A stretch of 64,000 nt of DNA from Aureliella helgolandensis (GTDB taxonomy: Bacteria; Planctomycetota; Planctomycetia; Pirellulales; Pirellulaceae), in NCBI RefSeq assembly GCF_007752135.1, contig NZ_CP036298.1:7618501-7682500 (forward strand), given 5' to 3'. Below the pieces are notes generated by a model. That model saw only the letters and a list, made by a program, of their open reading frames with translations. It was not told the DNA's origin and searched no databases. This document shows, piece after piece, positions 56,209 to 63,752 of this stretch; position 1 is the first letter of the stretch, and each line of letters starts with the position of its first letter. The position numbers and the translations under genes were made by a program.

Positions 56209-57129
56209 ATGGACGACTCTCTATCGCCGATCCCCGATGCTATCGACGTTCGCGAGTCCCTACCGCGTCCCAAGTGGGAAGTGATCGCTTCGTGGATCGA
56301 GTCGAATGTCGAGTCAACTTCACTTGACGATTCTTGGACACAAATTGCTCGTGACTGGCTCGCTCGACTCACACAGTCGCTACCCAGTGGTTACACCGTT
56401 CTCGAATCGCCTGAATTCCTGCTGCTCGCTTCTGACGAATCGCTCGGCACGAGATTGCTTCGTTATTCCGAGCGAGCCCGACGAACCATTCTTAAGACGC
56501 TCGATGGCGTAGCGAGCGATGAGGGGCACGGGAAACACGTTGTCTTGCTTTTCGGCGATGTCGACAGCTATTACGACTACGTAACCGACTTCTATCCCGA
56601 CGAGGGCGAGTTCGCTTTGTCTGGCGGTATGTTTCTCGACGTTGGGTACGGCCACTTCGCGGTCTGCCCTGCTTATGGCGATGACTATGAACGAGTGATT
56701 GCTCACGAATTAAATCACGCCCTGTTGCGCCATTTGCCTTTACCTTTGTGGCTCAACGAAGGTGTGACTCAGGTCATGGAGGATGTTGTGCAGGACTCAT
56801 CGTATTTCATGGTGGATCACGAAATACTCCGTCGGCATCGTGCATACTGGAATGCCGAAACTATCGACATGTTCTGGTCGGGTGATTCGTTTTTCTCTCC
56901 TGACGACGGGCAGGAACTCAGCTACCATCTGTCTCAGGTGCTGTTTCGTAATCTGATGTCTGACTACCCCAAGGCGGTAAATGCCATACTCTACAATGCA
57001 ACATTTGTCGACGCTGGAAATGCGGCGTTCGTGGCCTCGTGCAAAATGCCTCTTGCCAGTCGGGTTGCTCAATTTTTGGGTAATGGCCCTTGGGCACCTC
57101 GCGATAATTACGTCGTCCCCAATGCGTAA
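56209..57129 (+). CDS. Cassette C: HExxH zinc metallopeptidase-like protein
   Basis: The 306-aa soluble protein has the zinc-peptidase core VIAHELNHALLRHLPLPLWLNEGVTQ: His-Glu-x-x-His plus, 18 residues on, the downstream Glu of WLNEG, as in gluzincins (peptidase MA-like and related families). An alpha/beta N-terminal half includes VVLLFGDVDSYYDYVTDFYP. No signal peptide is seen, so it probably acts in the cytoplasm. The stop TAA lies inside the R'' box GCGTAAC. The gene starts 17 bp after R' and has no obvious promoter. The substrate is unknown; the cassette context suggests an adaptive or defensive role, only as inference. Confidence 0.8.
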   Translation: MDDSLSPIPDAIDVRESLPRPKWEVIASWIESNVESTSLDDSWTQIARDWLARLTQSLPSGYTVLESPEFLLLASDESLGTRLLRYSERARRTILKTLDGVASDEGHGKHVVLLFGDVDSYYDYVTDFYPDEGEFALSGGMFLDVGYGHFAVCPAYGDDYERVIAHELNHALLRHLPLPLWLNEGVTQVMEDVVQDSSYFMVDHEILRRHRAYWNAETIDMFWSGDSFFSPDDGQELSYHLSQVLFRNLMSDYPKAVNAILYNATFVDAGNAAFVASCKMPLASRVAQFLGNGPWAPRDNYVVPNA

Positions 57130-57220
57130 CGGCTCTGGTTTGACACGCCGCGGACATCGCCTCTTTGGCAACGTGGCCTATCCTTTGATAGACTGTTTTG
57201 TATTGAGACGCTTGTTGGCT
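57124..57220 (+). other. attC-like site C
   Basis: R'' GCGTAAC (57124-57130, one mismatch from RYYYAAC) and R' GTTGGCT (57214-57220). Inner arms GGCTCTG / GAGACGC are imperfect. Length 97 bp. The R' end TTGGCTTCA is the start of cassette D and matches that cassette's own 3' box. Confidence 0.5.
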
Positions 57221-57272
57221 TCAGAGAGAAGCAGTGTCGGCAAAACCTTCCACTGGGCGTCACAGATCAAAC

Positions 57273-57806
57273 ATGAATCCAACGGAAAAGCTCGACGAAT
57301 CGGAAGCCGATAACGGGGCGGCGGTCTATCGTTGTCGCCATGAACCAGAGCACCGTCGTTTCGTTCTGGCATCGCTCAAGGAACTAATGGCCAACCCTGA
57401 TTCCGCCATCATTCACCGAGCAATGAGCGCCGCAGGATGCATTGGCGGCGCATTCGACCAAACAAATGCCTTGGCTGACCTCGTGCCATTGGTCGCCACG
57501 CATCTTTCTTCCGACAACGATTTGATACGTCGTGTTGCCGTGGGGTCTCTGCACTGCATCGGGTCAAACCACACGGAATGTGCTGTCCCCGCGTTGATCG
57601 CTGCTTGCAACGACGAACTGCTGCTAGATGCGGCATTGCTTGCCCTCGTTGATGTCTCTAACGGTTCCCATGATGCGGTTCTTTGTTTTCACCGTTTTTC
57701 CGCGCACACCAATGGAAAAATCCGCAGGATTGCGCTTCGTGGGCTTGGTTCTTGTAACGCCAATGACACGGAATCGATCAACATTTTGAACGCAGCTAGC
57801 GGCTGA
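57273..57806 (+). CDS. Cassette D: HEAT-repeat-like protein
   Basis: ATG 57273 (MNPTEKLDESEADNGAAVYRC). The 177-aa soluble protein has helical repeats of HEAT type: RRFVLASLKELMANPDSAIIHRAMSAAGCI, LADLVPLVATHLSSDNDLIRRVAVGSLHCIG, AVPALIAACNDELLLDAALLALVDVS, and FSAHTNGKIRRIALRGLG. It is probably a protein-protein scaffold. Cassette ends: GTTGGCTTCA (57214) and TGAAGCCTAAC (57836), complementary over 10 positions with one bulged T. Confidence 0.78.
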   Translation: MNPTEKLDESEADNGAAVYRCRHEPEHRRFVLASLKELMANPDSAIIHRAMSAAGCIGGAFDQTNALADLVPLVATHLSSDNDLIRRVAVGSLHCIGSNHTECAVPALIAACNDELLLDAALLALVDVSNGSHDAVLCFHRFSAHTNGKIRRIALRGLGSCNANDTESINILNAASG

Positions 57807-57839
57807 CATGGTGCGTGGGCACCTCCGTTTGTAGTTGAA

Positions 57840-57922
57840 GCCTAACTGGGGTTTCGAAATTTCAGCTCGCTCAATCCGTCTCCCGATGTCGGGAGCGGTG
57901 ACTTCCCAAACTTCCGTTAGAT
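57840..57922 (+). other. attC site D (best match to consensus)
   Basis: R'' GCCTAAC (57840-57846) and R' GTTAGAT (57916-57922) both fit RYYYAAC and GTTRRRY exactly. Arms CTGGGGTTT and AAACTTCCG pair imperfectly with unpaired bases. The centre has a perfect hairpin CTCCCGA-TG-TCGGGAG (57880-57895). Length 83 bp. It sits 33 bp after gene D and 7 bp before gene E, as in integron arrays. Confidence 0.8.
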
Positions 57923-58379
57923 ATCCTAGATGAATGTGGTGCTGACCATTGGCGACGTGCTCGACGCCTCCGCTGACGTTTTGATCTGCACTGCCAATCC
58001 GTGGCTCAACATGTCCGGCGGCATAAACGGCGCGATCCGCGAACGCTGTGACGAAATCCAAGCGGAACTTCGTACTCACCTCGATTCGATCATGCAATCT
58101 GCGGTGCCTGCCGGCACGGTGGTCCGTACGTCGGCAGGGTCCCTCCCTTTCTCGCATATCATCCACGCTGTGGCGATCGACCCCTTCTACGATTCATCCC
58201 ATCAACTTGTCGCCGCCACGTTGACTGCTGCATTCGAACTCGCGTGTTCGCTTGGCGCCCGTTCGGTTTCGCTTCCCACGCTTCGGGCTGTTGATTTAAT
58301 AGCAATTTGAATTTTAACGCGGAGGTCGCGTCCCAAACTGCCTTGTAGCGGCAACTATCTTTCCTTGCTCACGCAGCTA

Positions 58380-59907
58380 GGCTGTGAAGTTTTTTCACCA
58401 ACGGACTCTTTTGGTATTCCAACCACGAAATTTTTTCGAATTGGCGGCTGAAAGTCTTACTTGGTCGGATTGTTGGCCAGCAAGTTAGCTCGTGTCCATC
58501 ATGCTCATCTCTTCGAGTTGTGTTATTTCTCAACCAAGCGGTTGCCTTGCAACTGCTTAGATTGCCAAGGCCCCCAGGTTTACCATGCGTGTGAAGTTAA
58601 AGGCCACGGCATGCCATAGCGCTACCGCTTTGACCTTCACCAGTCCTCGAACTTTGAATTGCCGAAGGTTCCGATTGCGGCAGTCCGCATTGGGAAACTC
58701 GGCAACCGACGGGCGCGTCTTGTAAAGCTCTTTGTATTCCTCTTTGGCCATTCTCGCGCGAAACGCTGTGTATTCGTCGCTTTCGCCAGGTTGCTGCGCG
58801 TGAGGATCTTTGCCTTTGCTTTCCAATACCGATCCACGGGGGATCGTGGAGACGACTTCGGTCCCTTTAGACTCCACGGTCTTAACATCGCCCTTGGTTG
58901 CGTAAGCGGAATCGACCAATTGCGCCTTTGGTGTCTTGTCGTAAGTTGAGCACACTTTCTCGTGCATTGGTGCCATTTGGCCACTGTCAGTTCCCGAGTT
59001 GATAACATCGACAGCGACTATTACTCGCGAGTCAGCATCGGTTGCGAACTGGACGTTGAAGGCCGGATCGAAGCCACCATTGGCCATCTTCATATTACGG
59101 GCGTCAGGGTCCGTAGTGCTCACGCGAGTCTTTTCGCCGTCACCTTTTCTCCGAGACTCGCGCTGCTTACTAAGCTCCTCAAACTGTCGCAAAGCCTCAT
59201 CTAATCGCTCTTGACGCTCACGCGATGCTCGTTCGACTGCCGCTTGGCGACGTGCGTCTCCAGCGGAACGATCGCATTCGTTCTCGGATTCTTTCTTCAA
59301 TCTATCTACGTGAGCCTGAGCCTGCTGCTGCAATGACTCAAGCGTCGGCTTGCGGCGAAACGAACTACTGCCTGCACTAGCCCGAACGCGCATTCCGTCT
59401 TGGGCAATGGTCTCCAGGGGCACCAGACCTTGGGCGACCAACGAGGCAACCGTGTCAACGAGCGTCTTCTCCAAGAATGCTCCGTTCTCCACTCGAAAGT
59501 CGCTCAACGTGTGATAATTGACCGTGACATTTCCGAGCGTCCATAAATAGGCTATGTCCGTCTCGCATCGGCGACCAAGTTCTCGGGCTGTGCCGATGCC
59601 ATCCAAGGTTGCCAGAAGCCACAGTGAAACCAGTATCTCCGGCGCAATACTATTGCGGCCAACGGTCCTCTTGGTGACAACGATCTTTTCATACAGAGGT
59701 TCTAGGTCCAACGTTTTGACAAACGACCAGACAATGCGAGCACGATGGTCGCGCGGAAGCATATCTTCAAGTGAAAGCATGTGCATTTCCACTTGAATAC
59801 GATGGGGGCGGGAAACACGAGCAAGCTGCGATGGTTTTTGAGTATTCATGCTATAGTTGTAGCGCCCAAAATTAATTTGCAAACCACTTGGCTAAAAATT
59901 CACAGCC
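58380..59907 (-). mobile_element. IS1182/IS5-like insertion sequence inside the MITE
   Basis: Inverted repeats GGCTGTGAAGTTTTT...CCAA (58380) and TTGG...AAAATTCACAGCC (59907), flanked by TA on both sides. Length 1528 bp; one transposase gene. Its ends resemble those of the surrounding MITE (GGCTGT-GAA), so it may be able to move the MITEs. Confidence 0.75.
58557..59849 (-). CDS. IS1182-like DDE transposase
   Basis: ATG 59849 (MNTQKPSQLARVSRPHRIQVEM) is chosen; the open frame to 59882 adds 11 residues. The 430-aa protein opens with a DUF772-type helical domain (RIVWSFVKTLDLEPLYEKI, ILVSLWLLATLDGIGTARELGRRC, YHTLSDFRVENGAFLEK). The DDE region follows (TIAQDGMRVRASAG; KMANGGFDPAFNVQFATD; PKAQLVDSAYATKGDVK), with a long basic/acidic coiled coil between residues 180 and 240. 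The C-terminus is FKVRGLVKVKAVALWHAVAFNFTRM. No frameshift is seen, so it may be active. Confidence 0.9.
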   Translation of the reverse strand: MNTQKPSQLARVSRPHRIQVEMHMLSLEDMLPRDHRARIVWSFVKTLDLEPLYEKIVVTKRTVGRNSIAPEILVSLWLLATLDGIGTARELGRRCETDIAYLWTLGNVTVNYHTLSDFRVENGAFLEKTLVDTVASLVAQGLVPLETIAQDGMRVRASAGSSSFRRKPTLESLQQQAQAHVDRLKKESENECDRSAGDARRQAAVERASRERQERLDEALRQFEELSKQRESRRKGDGEKTRVSTTDPDARNMKMANGGFDPAFNVQFATDADSRVIVAVDVINSGTDSGQMAPMHEKVCSTYDKTPKAQLVDSAYATKGDVKTVESKGTEVVSTIPRGSVLESKGKDPHAQQPGESDEYTAFRARMAKEEYKELYKTRPSVAEFPNADCRNRNLRQFKVRGLVKVKAVALWHAVAFNFTRMVNLGALAI

Positions 59908-60102
59908 TAAGAGGGTTGCTAATTCGACAGCCCGGCTTGCGACGGGTTACGGTCCCCTGACGATCGACGTTTTTGCCCGCGCATTCTTTGATTCTGTCGT
60001 TGGTCGATTCGATCTAGACATCGTCACGATTGTCGTTCGTTCCGCCGAAAATGCCTCCATCGTCAAGTCAGTGCTTGCAACAGAAGCATAGGCGGCCAGG
60101 TC

Positions 60103-60282
60103 ACGTAACCCGTTTTGCGCAAGATCCTTTGCTAGCCGTTCAAGCCTTGCCGGGGTAAACGTCGCCTAGCTAGACGCAACGCAGAGGCTCTTCGGGCACA
60201 TCCTCGCTGTTTGGTGAAGGTGCGGGTCGATGATAGAATCTCGCATTGTGCAAAATTGATGGTTTTCGCACTGGCGTTGACA
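60103..60282 (+). other. attC-like site E (weaker)
   Basis: R''-like ACGTAAC (60103-60109); arm TTTTGCGCAA (60113-60122) pairs with TTGTGCAAAA (60246-60255, one wobble); R'-like GTTGACA (60276-60282). The site is long, about 180 bp. The cassette E boundary pair (GTTAGATATCC and GGTCACGTAAC) matches at 7 of 11. Confidence 0.4.
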
Positions 60283-60314
60283 TAAACAACCTTCCTTGGG
60301 GGCGGCTCAAACAA

Positions 60315-60644
60315 ATGTCTGGCGACAATCCATACAATTCTCCGCAAAACGATGCGATACCGCCCGCGCCCCCGCGTCTGCTGCTGTGGTCGCTTGGCGC
60401 CGTTTTTGGAGCGGCCGGTGTTGGCGGCGTTTTGGGGCTGCTGGTCGGTGCTGGGCTGGGGACGTTCGCACCTGGCTATTACCGTTCCGTATTCGCGGGC
60501 GGTACTTCACCGACGTTCGATCCCGTCGCCGTTGGTATTGGGCAAGGGCTGACACAAGGCATTGTCTTCGGTGGGCTAATCGGCCTTGCTCTCGTCGCGA
60601 TGTTCTATTGGTATCGGTCGCATTCGAAGTCGCCTCGCTCTTAG
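60315..60644 (+). CDS. Cassette F: small two-helix membrane protein
   Basis: ATG 60315 (MSGDNPYNSPQNDAIPPAPP). The 109-aa protein has a Pro-rich N-terminus typical of many short planctomycete membrane proteins, then two Gly-rich helices (LLLWSLGAVFGAAGVGGVLGLLVGAGLG; GIGQGLTQGIVFGGLIGLALVAMFYWY), and ends with basic RSHSKSPRS. Function unknown. It starts 33 bp after a possible attC R' box. Confidence 0.7.
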   Translation: MSGDNPYNSPQNDAIPPAPPRLLLWSLGAVFGAAGVGGVLGLLVGAGLGTFAPGYYRSVFAGGTSPTFDPVAVGIGQGLTQGIVFGGLIGLALVAMFYWYRSHSKSPRS

Positions 60645-60890
60645 CGCATGTCGCAAAGCGTGAGTTTCCTCATAGGTAGCAGCGCGAGCAGCTGCCTTTT
60701 TTGTGAGCGCAGGCTCTTGCTGGCAGGCTGTTTTTGCCCTCAATTTTTCCAACCATTATCGACCGCTTCATCCCCGAAGCTCGCGCCAAAGCCCCTACCT
60801 TGTGGGCGCCCGATTCCTTTTTCCAATATTGGGCACTCGGCGTCGAACTACCAATATGGCTATCAACTTCACCACGACCAGGAGCCCCCA
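60645..60890. other. Spacer between cassettes F and G
   Basis: It contains CGCATGTCGCAAAG directly after gene F, which partly complements the F 5' box (GTTGACAT), and several short palindromic stretches (AGCAGCGCGAGCAGCTGC). No clear R' box for G was found. No gene is seen. Confidence 0.35.
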
Positions 60891-61121
60891 ATGAATCATC
60901 TAGGTGCATTTTTTCGTATCCTACTGGGACTATTTGTAGGTTTCCTGTCACTTCTTGCGTTCAGTCAGGCACCGTCGGCCGTCGCGTACCGCGATTTTGC
61001 ATTTTTCGGCGGTGGAGGCGTAGCGGTGTTCCTTTCACTGTTTTTTGGCGGAGGGTTGTCTTGGATCGCTTACAAATTGATCGCAGGTACATTTTGTAAC
61101 CAGCGCACAACACTCTCCTAA
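60891..61121 (+). CDS. Cassette G: small two-helix membrane protein
   Basis: ATG 60891 (MNHLGAFFRILLGLFVGFLSLLAFSQ). The 76-aa protein has two helices (FRILLGLFVGFLSLLAF and GGVAVFLSLFFGGGLSWIAYKLIAG), with loop APSAVAYRDFAFF between. No family is recognised. The start is favoured over upstream in-frame codons because those read into non-protein-like sequence. Its stop lies 7 bp before an attC-like site. Confidence 0.65.
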   Translation: MNHLGAFFRILLGLFVGFLSLLAFSQAPSAVAYRDFAFFGGGGVAVFLSLFFGGGLSWIAYKLIAGTFCNQRTTLS

Positions 61122-61127
61122 GGACCG

Positions 61128-61225
61128 TCGGAACCATTATTGGCGGATAGTCGCCGAACCGCTCCGCCGGTTCGTTCGGGAAAATACCGATCGGCGGAGC
61201 GATCTGGCGACACTAACTGTTCCGA
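61128..61225 (+). other. attC-like site G (long imperfect hairpin)
   Basis: Outer boxes TCGGAAC (61128) and GTTCCGA (61219) are exact complements. Next are TAGTCGCC / GGCGACACTA (2-nt bulge), then CGCTCCGCCG / CGGCGGAGCG perfect. Staggered unpaired bases between matched arms are the typical attC hairpin pattern. Length 98 bp. Confidence 0.65.
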
Positions 61226-61405
61226 AGGCCCTAAGCCCCGGCCTGCCGTCGGCCAATCTTGCTTCGTGGCTAGGGACGCGTTGGCACACCTACGCCGTTT
61301 GCTCAAGCATTGCTCGGTGCGTAGAAGTTCCCTGTCTCGAAATTCCCGATCTACAGTTGGTTGGCATCGCAAAAGTGCCTTCTGCTGGACGACCCTACTA
61401 AAATC

Positions 61406-61615
61406 ATGACTACCGAACCTCATCCCTCCAGAGACAAGCCGGGCATAAAGCTCGTCGGTTGCGCCATAATGGCATCGTGCCTAGTTGGCCTGACCGCCGC
61501 AATCGGTGGCGTCGTAGCCATGCTGCACTCGCAAGACTTTGTCGGCGCTGGAACTCTGCTTTTCGCATCCGCAGTGAGCTTTGGGTTGTTGCTGAATGCG
61601 CTACTGCGTAACTAG
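61406..61615 (+). CDS. Cassette H: small membrane protein
   Basis: ATG 61406 (MTTEPHPSRDKPGIKLVGC). The 69-aa protein has two hydrophobic helices (LVGCAIMASCLVGLTAAIGGVVAML; AGTLLFASAVSFGLLLNALLR). Function unknown. The 180 bp before it (61226-61405) has no gene; the sequence GCGTAAC (61606-61612) overlaps its 3' end next to the TAG stop and could be an R'' box. Confidence 0.6.
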   Translation: MTTEPHPSRDKPGIKLVGCAIMASCLVGLTAAIGGVVAMLHSQDFVGAGTLLFASAVSFGLLLNALLRN

Positions 61616-61679
61616 GTTCCGCTCGCTTCTAGCCGAGGAAGGTTGGCAAAAGTTTCCGTTGCTTGTCACCAACGTCTCG

Positions 61680-62366
61680 CTACGAGATCGTGCTAGCATC
61701 TGCGTAGGCCGTTTGGCTAAGCTTTCGGATCAGGAGCAAGCAGGCAATGCAGACACCCAAATGGATTGCCCATCCGCCAAACGAATACACCATCGCCGAT
61801 TCCCCCAGATGCGAGATAGCAACGTATTTGGCTCGAATGACACCTCCGCTGCCGGTGAGGAGTGGCGACAACATCAACAGCGCTACAGCCGCGACGCCCC
61901 ATTTGAATGAGAAACGGTTTCGGTCAGTGCTAGTGTTTTGGGAATGGCGTTGAATAAGAACCAGAAGGCCAATCCAACCCAAAGCCAATACAGCAAGCAT
62001 TGCCACCCCAGTCGCAGTTCCGTTCAAGCCCAGAATTGCGACTCCCGTTCCAGCAATCGCAACCATTGTTGAAATGATGGCACCGCCTACGGTCATCGCA
62101 ATGTATCCGGTCAACATCCACAACACTCGTCTCTGCCAATGCGCTGCCGGACTGATTTTTGCAAACTCGCATTCCAATTCCGAGGGATGCCCCAATCGCA
62201 TGGTGCCAATCATGAAAGCCTCACGTTCACTCAACCCGCTTTGGCAAAGTTCCGTAGTCAAATCACGCAAATGCGACTCGAGCTCAAGAGCCTCCTCAGA
62301 GCCAATGGCATGATTATTTCCGAATGACCGCTTCCAAGATTCTATTGCGGACTCAATGTCAAACAT
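61680..62366 (-). CDS. HAAS-domain membrane protein
   Basis: ATG 62366 (MFDIESAIESWKRSFGNNHAIG) begins a HAAS-type N-terminal helical domain (EEALELESHLRDLTTELCQSGLSEREAFMIGTMRLGHPSELECEF), followed by four or more membrane helices (VLWMLTGYIAMTVGGAIISTMVAIAGTGVAIL, AMLAVLALGWIGLLVLI, GVAAVALLMLSPLL, WAIHLGVCIACLLLI). 228 aa. HAAS proteins usually pair with PadR regulators, as here: the start lies within the upstream padR-like gene (25-bp overlap), so the two are coupled. The orientation is opposite to most cassette genes. Confidence 0.82.
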   Translation of the reverse strand: MFDIESAIESWKRSFGNNHAIGSEEALELESHLRDLTTELCQSGLSEREAFMIGTMRLGHPSELECEFAKISPAAHWQRRVLWMLTGYIAMTVGGAIISTMVAIAGTGVAILGLNGTATGVAMLAVLALGWIGLLVLIQRHSQNTSTDRNRFSFKWGVAAVALLMLSPLLTGSGGVIRAKYVAISHLGESAMVYSFGGWAIHLGVCIACLLLIRKLSQTAYADASTIS

Positions 62367-62692
62367 TCTTTTGCTCCCCAAAATGTAGCCAAGGTCTCGT
62401 GGACAGCAAACCAGTGTTGCCGCTCTGTTTCAATTGCTCGAGTACCCGATGCGCTTAGTCGGTAGTACTTACGCTTCCTGCCATTCTCGCCGACCCTCCA
62501 CGATGCAAGTATCAGCTTGTCCTTTTCCATTCGATGCAATACGGGATACAACATCCCCTCCGACCACTCCAACTGGCCACCCGAATGCTGGCGCACTTCC
62601 TGAATGATCGCGTACCCATAGCTCTCGCCTTTCGACAACACCGCCAAGACGAGTGGTTTTGTTGAGGCCGCAATTAGCTCTTTTGACACCAT
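62342..62692 (-). CDS. PadR-family transcriptional regulator
   Basis: The 116-aa protein is a PadR winged-helix repressor of the short (s1) type: LIAASTKPLVLAVLSKGESYGYAIIQEVRQHSGGQLEWSEGMLYPVLHRMEKDKLILASW, then NGRKRKYYRLSASG and a dimer helix RAIETERQHWF. ATG 62692. A near-palindrome TAGGTATGATGCCTA at 62730-62744 (minus-strand reading), about 40 bp upstream, is a candidate operator for autoregulation. It likely controls the HAAS protein gene it overlaps. Confidence 0.9.
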   Translation of the reverse strand: MVSKELIAASTKPLVLAVLSKGESYGYAIIQEVRQHSGGQLEWSEGMLYPVLHRMEKDKLILASWRVGENGRKRKYYRLSASGTRAIETERQHWFAVHETLATFWGAKECLTLSPQ

Positions 62693-62717
62693 TTTGATTT
62701 ACTCCCGACGGGCACTC

Positions 62718-62772
62718 ACCTAACACTGCTAGGCATCATACCTAACGTCGCTATGCTTTGCAACTGTTAGGC
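62718..62772. other. Short attC-like site, overlapping the padR promoter
   Basis: ACCTAAC (62718-62724) and GTTAGGC (62766-62772) both fit the R''/R' consensus. Inner arms TGCTAGGCAT / ATGCTTTGCA pair with mismatches. Length 55 bp, close to the shortest known attC. Because the site is nearly palindromic its orientation is uncertain, and part could be a PadR operator. Confidence 0.6.
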
Positions 62773-63274
62773 TTGTGGATCTGGCATGATCGATCCGACG
62801 GCGTTATGCGTTCATGCTCGTCCTCTGGCAGCGTGGGATGGACCAATTGTGCTCAGGCGGTATTGCCTCCACTCCAAGACATTGGGTTCCGACTAGCGTT
62901 CATGGAAACAGACTTCAGGGCATTCACCCCATACGTTGCCAGACCTATAGCGATGCAGCTCTCAATCGTCGACGGCGAGCTTCTCGGCCAAGAGGTCGAT
63001 ATGATTGCGAATGCATGCAGATCGCAACGACATTCCATGGTGGCCATTGCTTCCACAGCGCGACTCAGGTGCAACCAAGCAACAGGACGGCTGCGCTCCG
63101 TAGGGCGACCTTGACAAATCGCCTGCCGCGAGGCGGCTCTAGAGCAATCCAATTTTGCACGGCGACCAGTGCAAGCCCCTCGATCTTTGGCAAGGTGAGT
63201 TGTGCTTGGTAGAATCTTTTGCTTAAGCAACGTGGTACGCGTCATACGAGCTGGTAACCCAACAACTTTATTCC
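62773..63274. other. Stretch without a convincing gene
   Basis: Overlapping ORFs on both strands (118-149 aa) have no recognisable fold. One + frame (FRLAFMETDFRAFTPYVARPIAMQLSIVDGELLG, 62877-62990) looks somewhat protein-like, so a decayed cassette gene is possible. The stretch ends at box GTTGAGC (63275-63281). Confidence 0.35.
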
Positions 63275-63296
63275 GTTGAGCGGATCGGTCTATCCA

Positions 63297-63752
63297 ATGC
63301 AAACTGTCCAGGGTGATCTCATTGCGTTAGCCATCGCTGGCAAATTTGACGTTATTGTCCACGGTTGCAACTGCCACAACGCCATGGGGGCTGGCATTGC
63401 CCAATCCATCAGAGAGCAGTTTCCGGAGGCCTTCGCTGCGGATTTGGCGACTGCCAAGGGCTCACGAGAAAAACTCGGAACCTACTCTTCCGCGACCGTC
63501 GATTGCAATGGTCATTCTCTGACGATCGTCAACGCCTACACTCAGTTCAACTGGAGCGGTCAGGGGGTTCAGGCTGACTACGATGCAATCCGCCGCGTCT
63601 TCGCGCGCATCAAGGCTGACTTTGGCGGCAAACGCATTGGTTACCCGCGACTGGGTGCCGGACTGGCCGGAGGCGATTGGAACGCTATCTCACAAATCAT
63701 CTCTGAAGAGCTGGCTGGAGAGAATCACACACTAGTGGAGTACCAACCGTAG
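63297..63752 (+). CDS. Cassette K: macro-domain protein
   Basis: ATG 63297 (MQTVQGDLIALAIAGKFDVIVHGCNC). The 151-aa protein is a complete macro domain: GDLIALA, the ADP-ribose-binding VIVHGCNCHNAMGAGIAQSI (NxxGxG-like), and the second loop RIGYPRLGAGLAGGDWNAI. This form, with a His/Cys-rich first loop, resembles phage/bacterial Appr-1''-p or deADP-ribosylating macro proteins (similar to TARG1/ALC1-like DarG antitoxins), but no DarT is nearby. It differs from the cassette E macro protein. R' box GTTGAGC (63275) lies 15 bp upstream. Confidence 0.88.
   Translation: MQTVQGDLIALAIAGKFDVIVHGCNCHNAMGAGIAQSIREQFPEAFAADLATAKGSREKLGTYSSATVDCNGHSLTIVNAYTQFNWSGQGVQADYDAIRRVFARIKADFGGKRIGYPRLGAGLAGGDWNAISQIISEELAGENHTLVEYQP

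Larger units (their letters stand above)
58284..59934. mobile_element. MITE carrying an IS1182-like element, target duplication GCTT
   Basis: Outer ends CGGGCTGTTGA (58284) and TCGACAGCCCG (59934) match the MITE family; GCTT is duplicated at 58280-58283 and 59935-59938. The interior left arm (GCGGAGGTCGCG, CCTTGTAGCGGCAACTATC, TTTCCTTGCTCACGC) is a MITE in reverse orientation; the right arm GGGTTGCTAATTCGACAG is its other end. The MITE landed first and the IS then entered it. Confidence 0.85.
57930..60091 (+). pseudogene. Cassette E: macro-domain protein interrupted by a MITE/IS
   Basis: Removing 58284-59934 and one GCTT rejoins ...GARSVSLPTL + ATGYGPLTIDVFARAFFDSVV..., a continuous macro-domain protein of about 170 aa ending at TAG 60091. 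Motifs: VLTIGDVLDASADVLICTANPWLNMSGGINGAI (ADP-ribose pocket, N and G-rich loop) and SLPTLATGYG (phosphate loop). Such proteins bind or hydrolyse ADP-ribose derivatives. The interrupted gene gives only a truncated product (126 aa) that lacks the second loop. ATG lies 8 bp after the attC R' box. Confidence 0.85.

Noticed and set aside
57124-61612. Equal confidence for all attC-like sites
   Set aside because: Sites C, E, F and H have one or more box mismatches or lack a clear R' box; only A, B, D, G and the 62.7-kb site are well supported.
62758-63302. ORFs of 118, 132 and 149 aa before the macro-domain gene
   Set aside because: They overlap each other on both strands with no recognisable domain; one may be a relic, so the region is described as gene-free.
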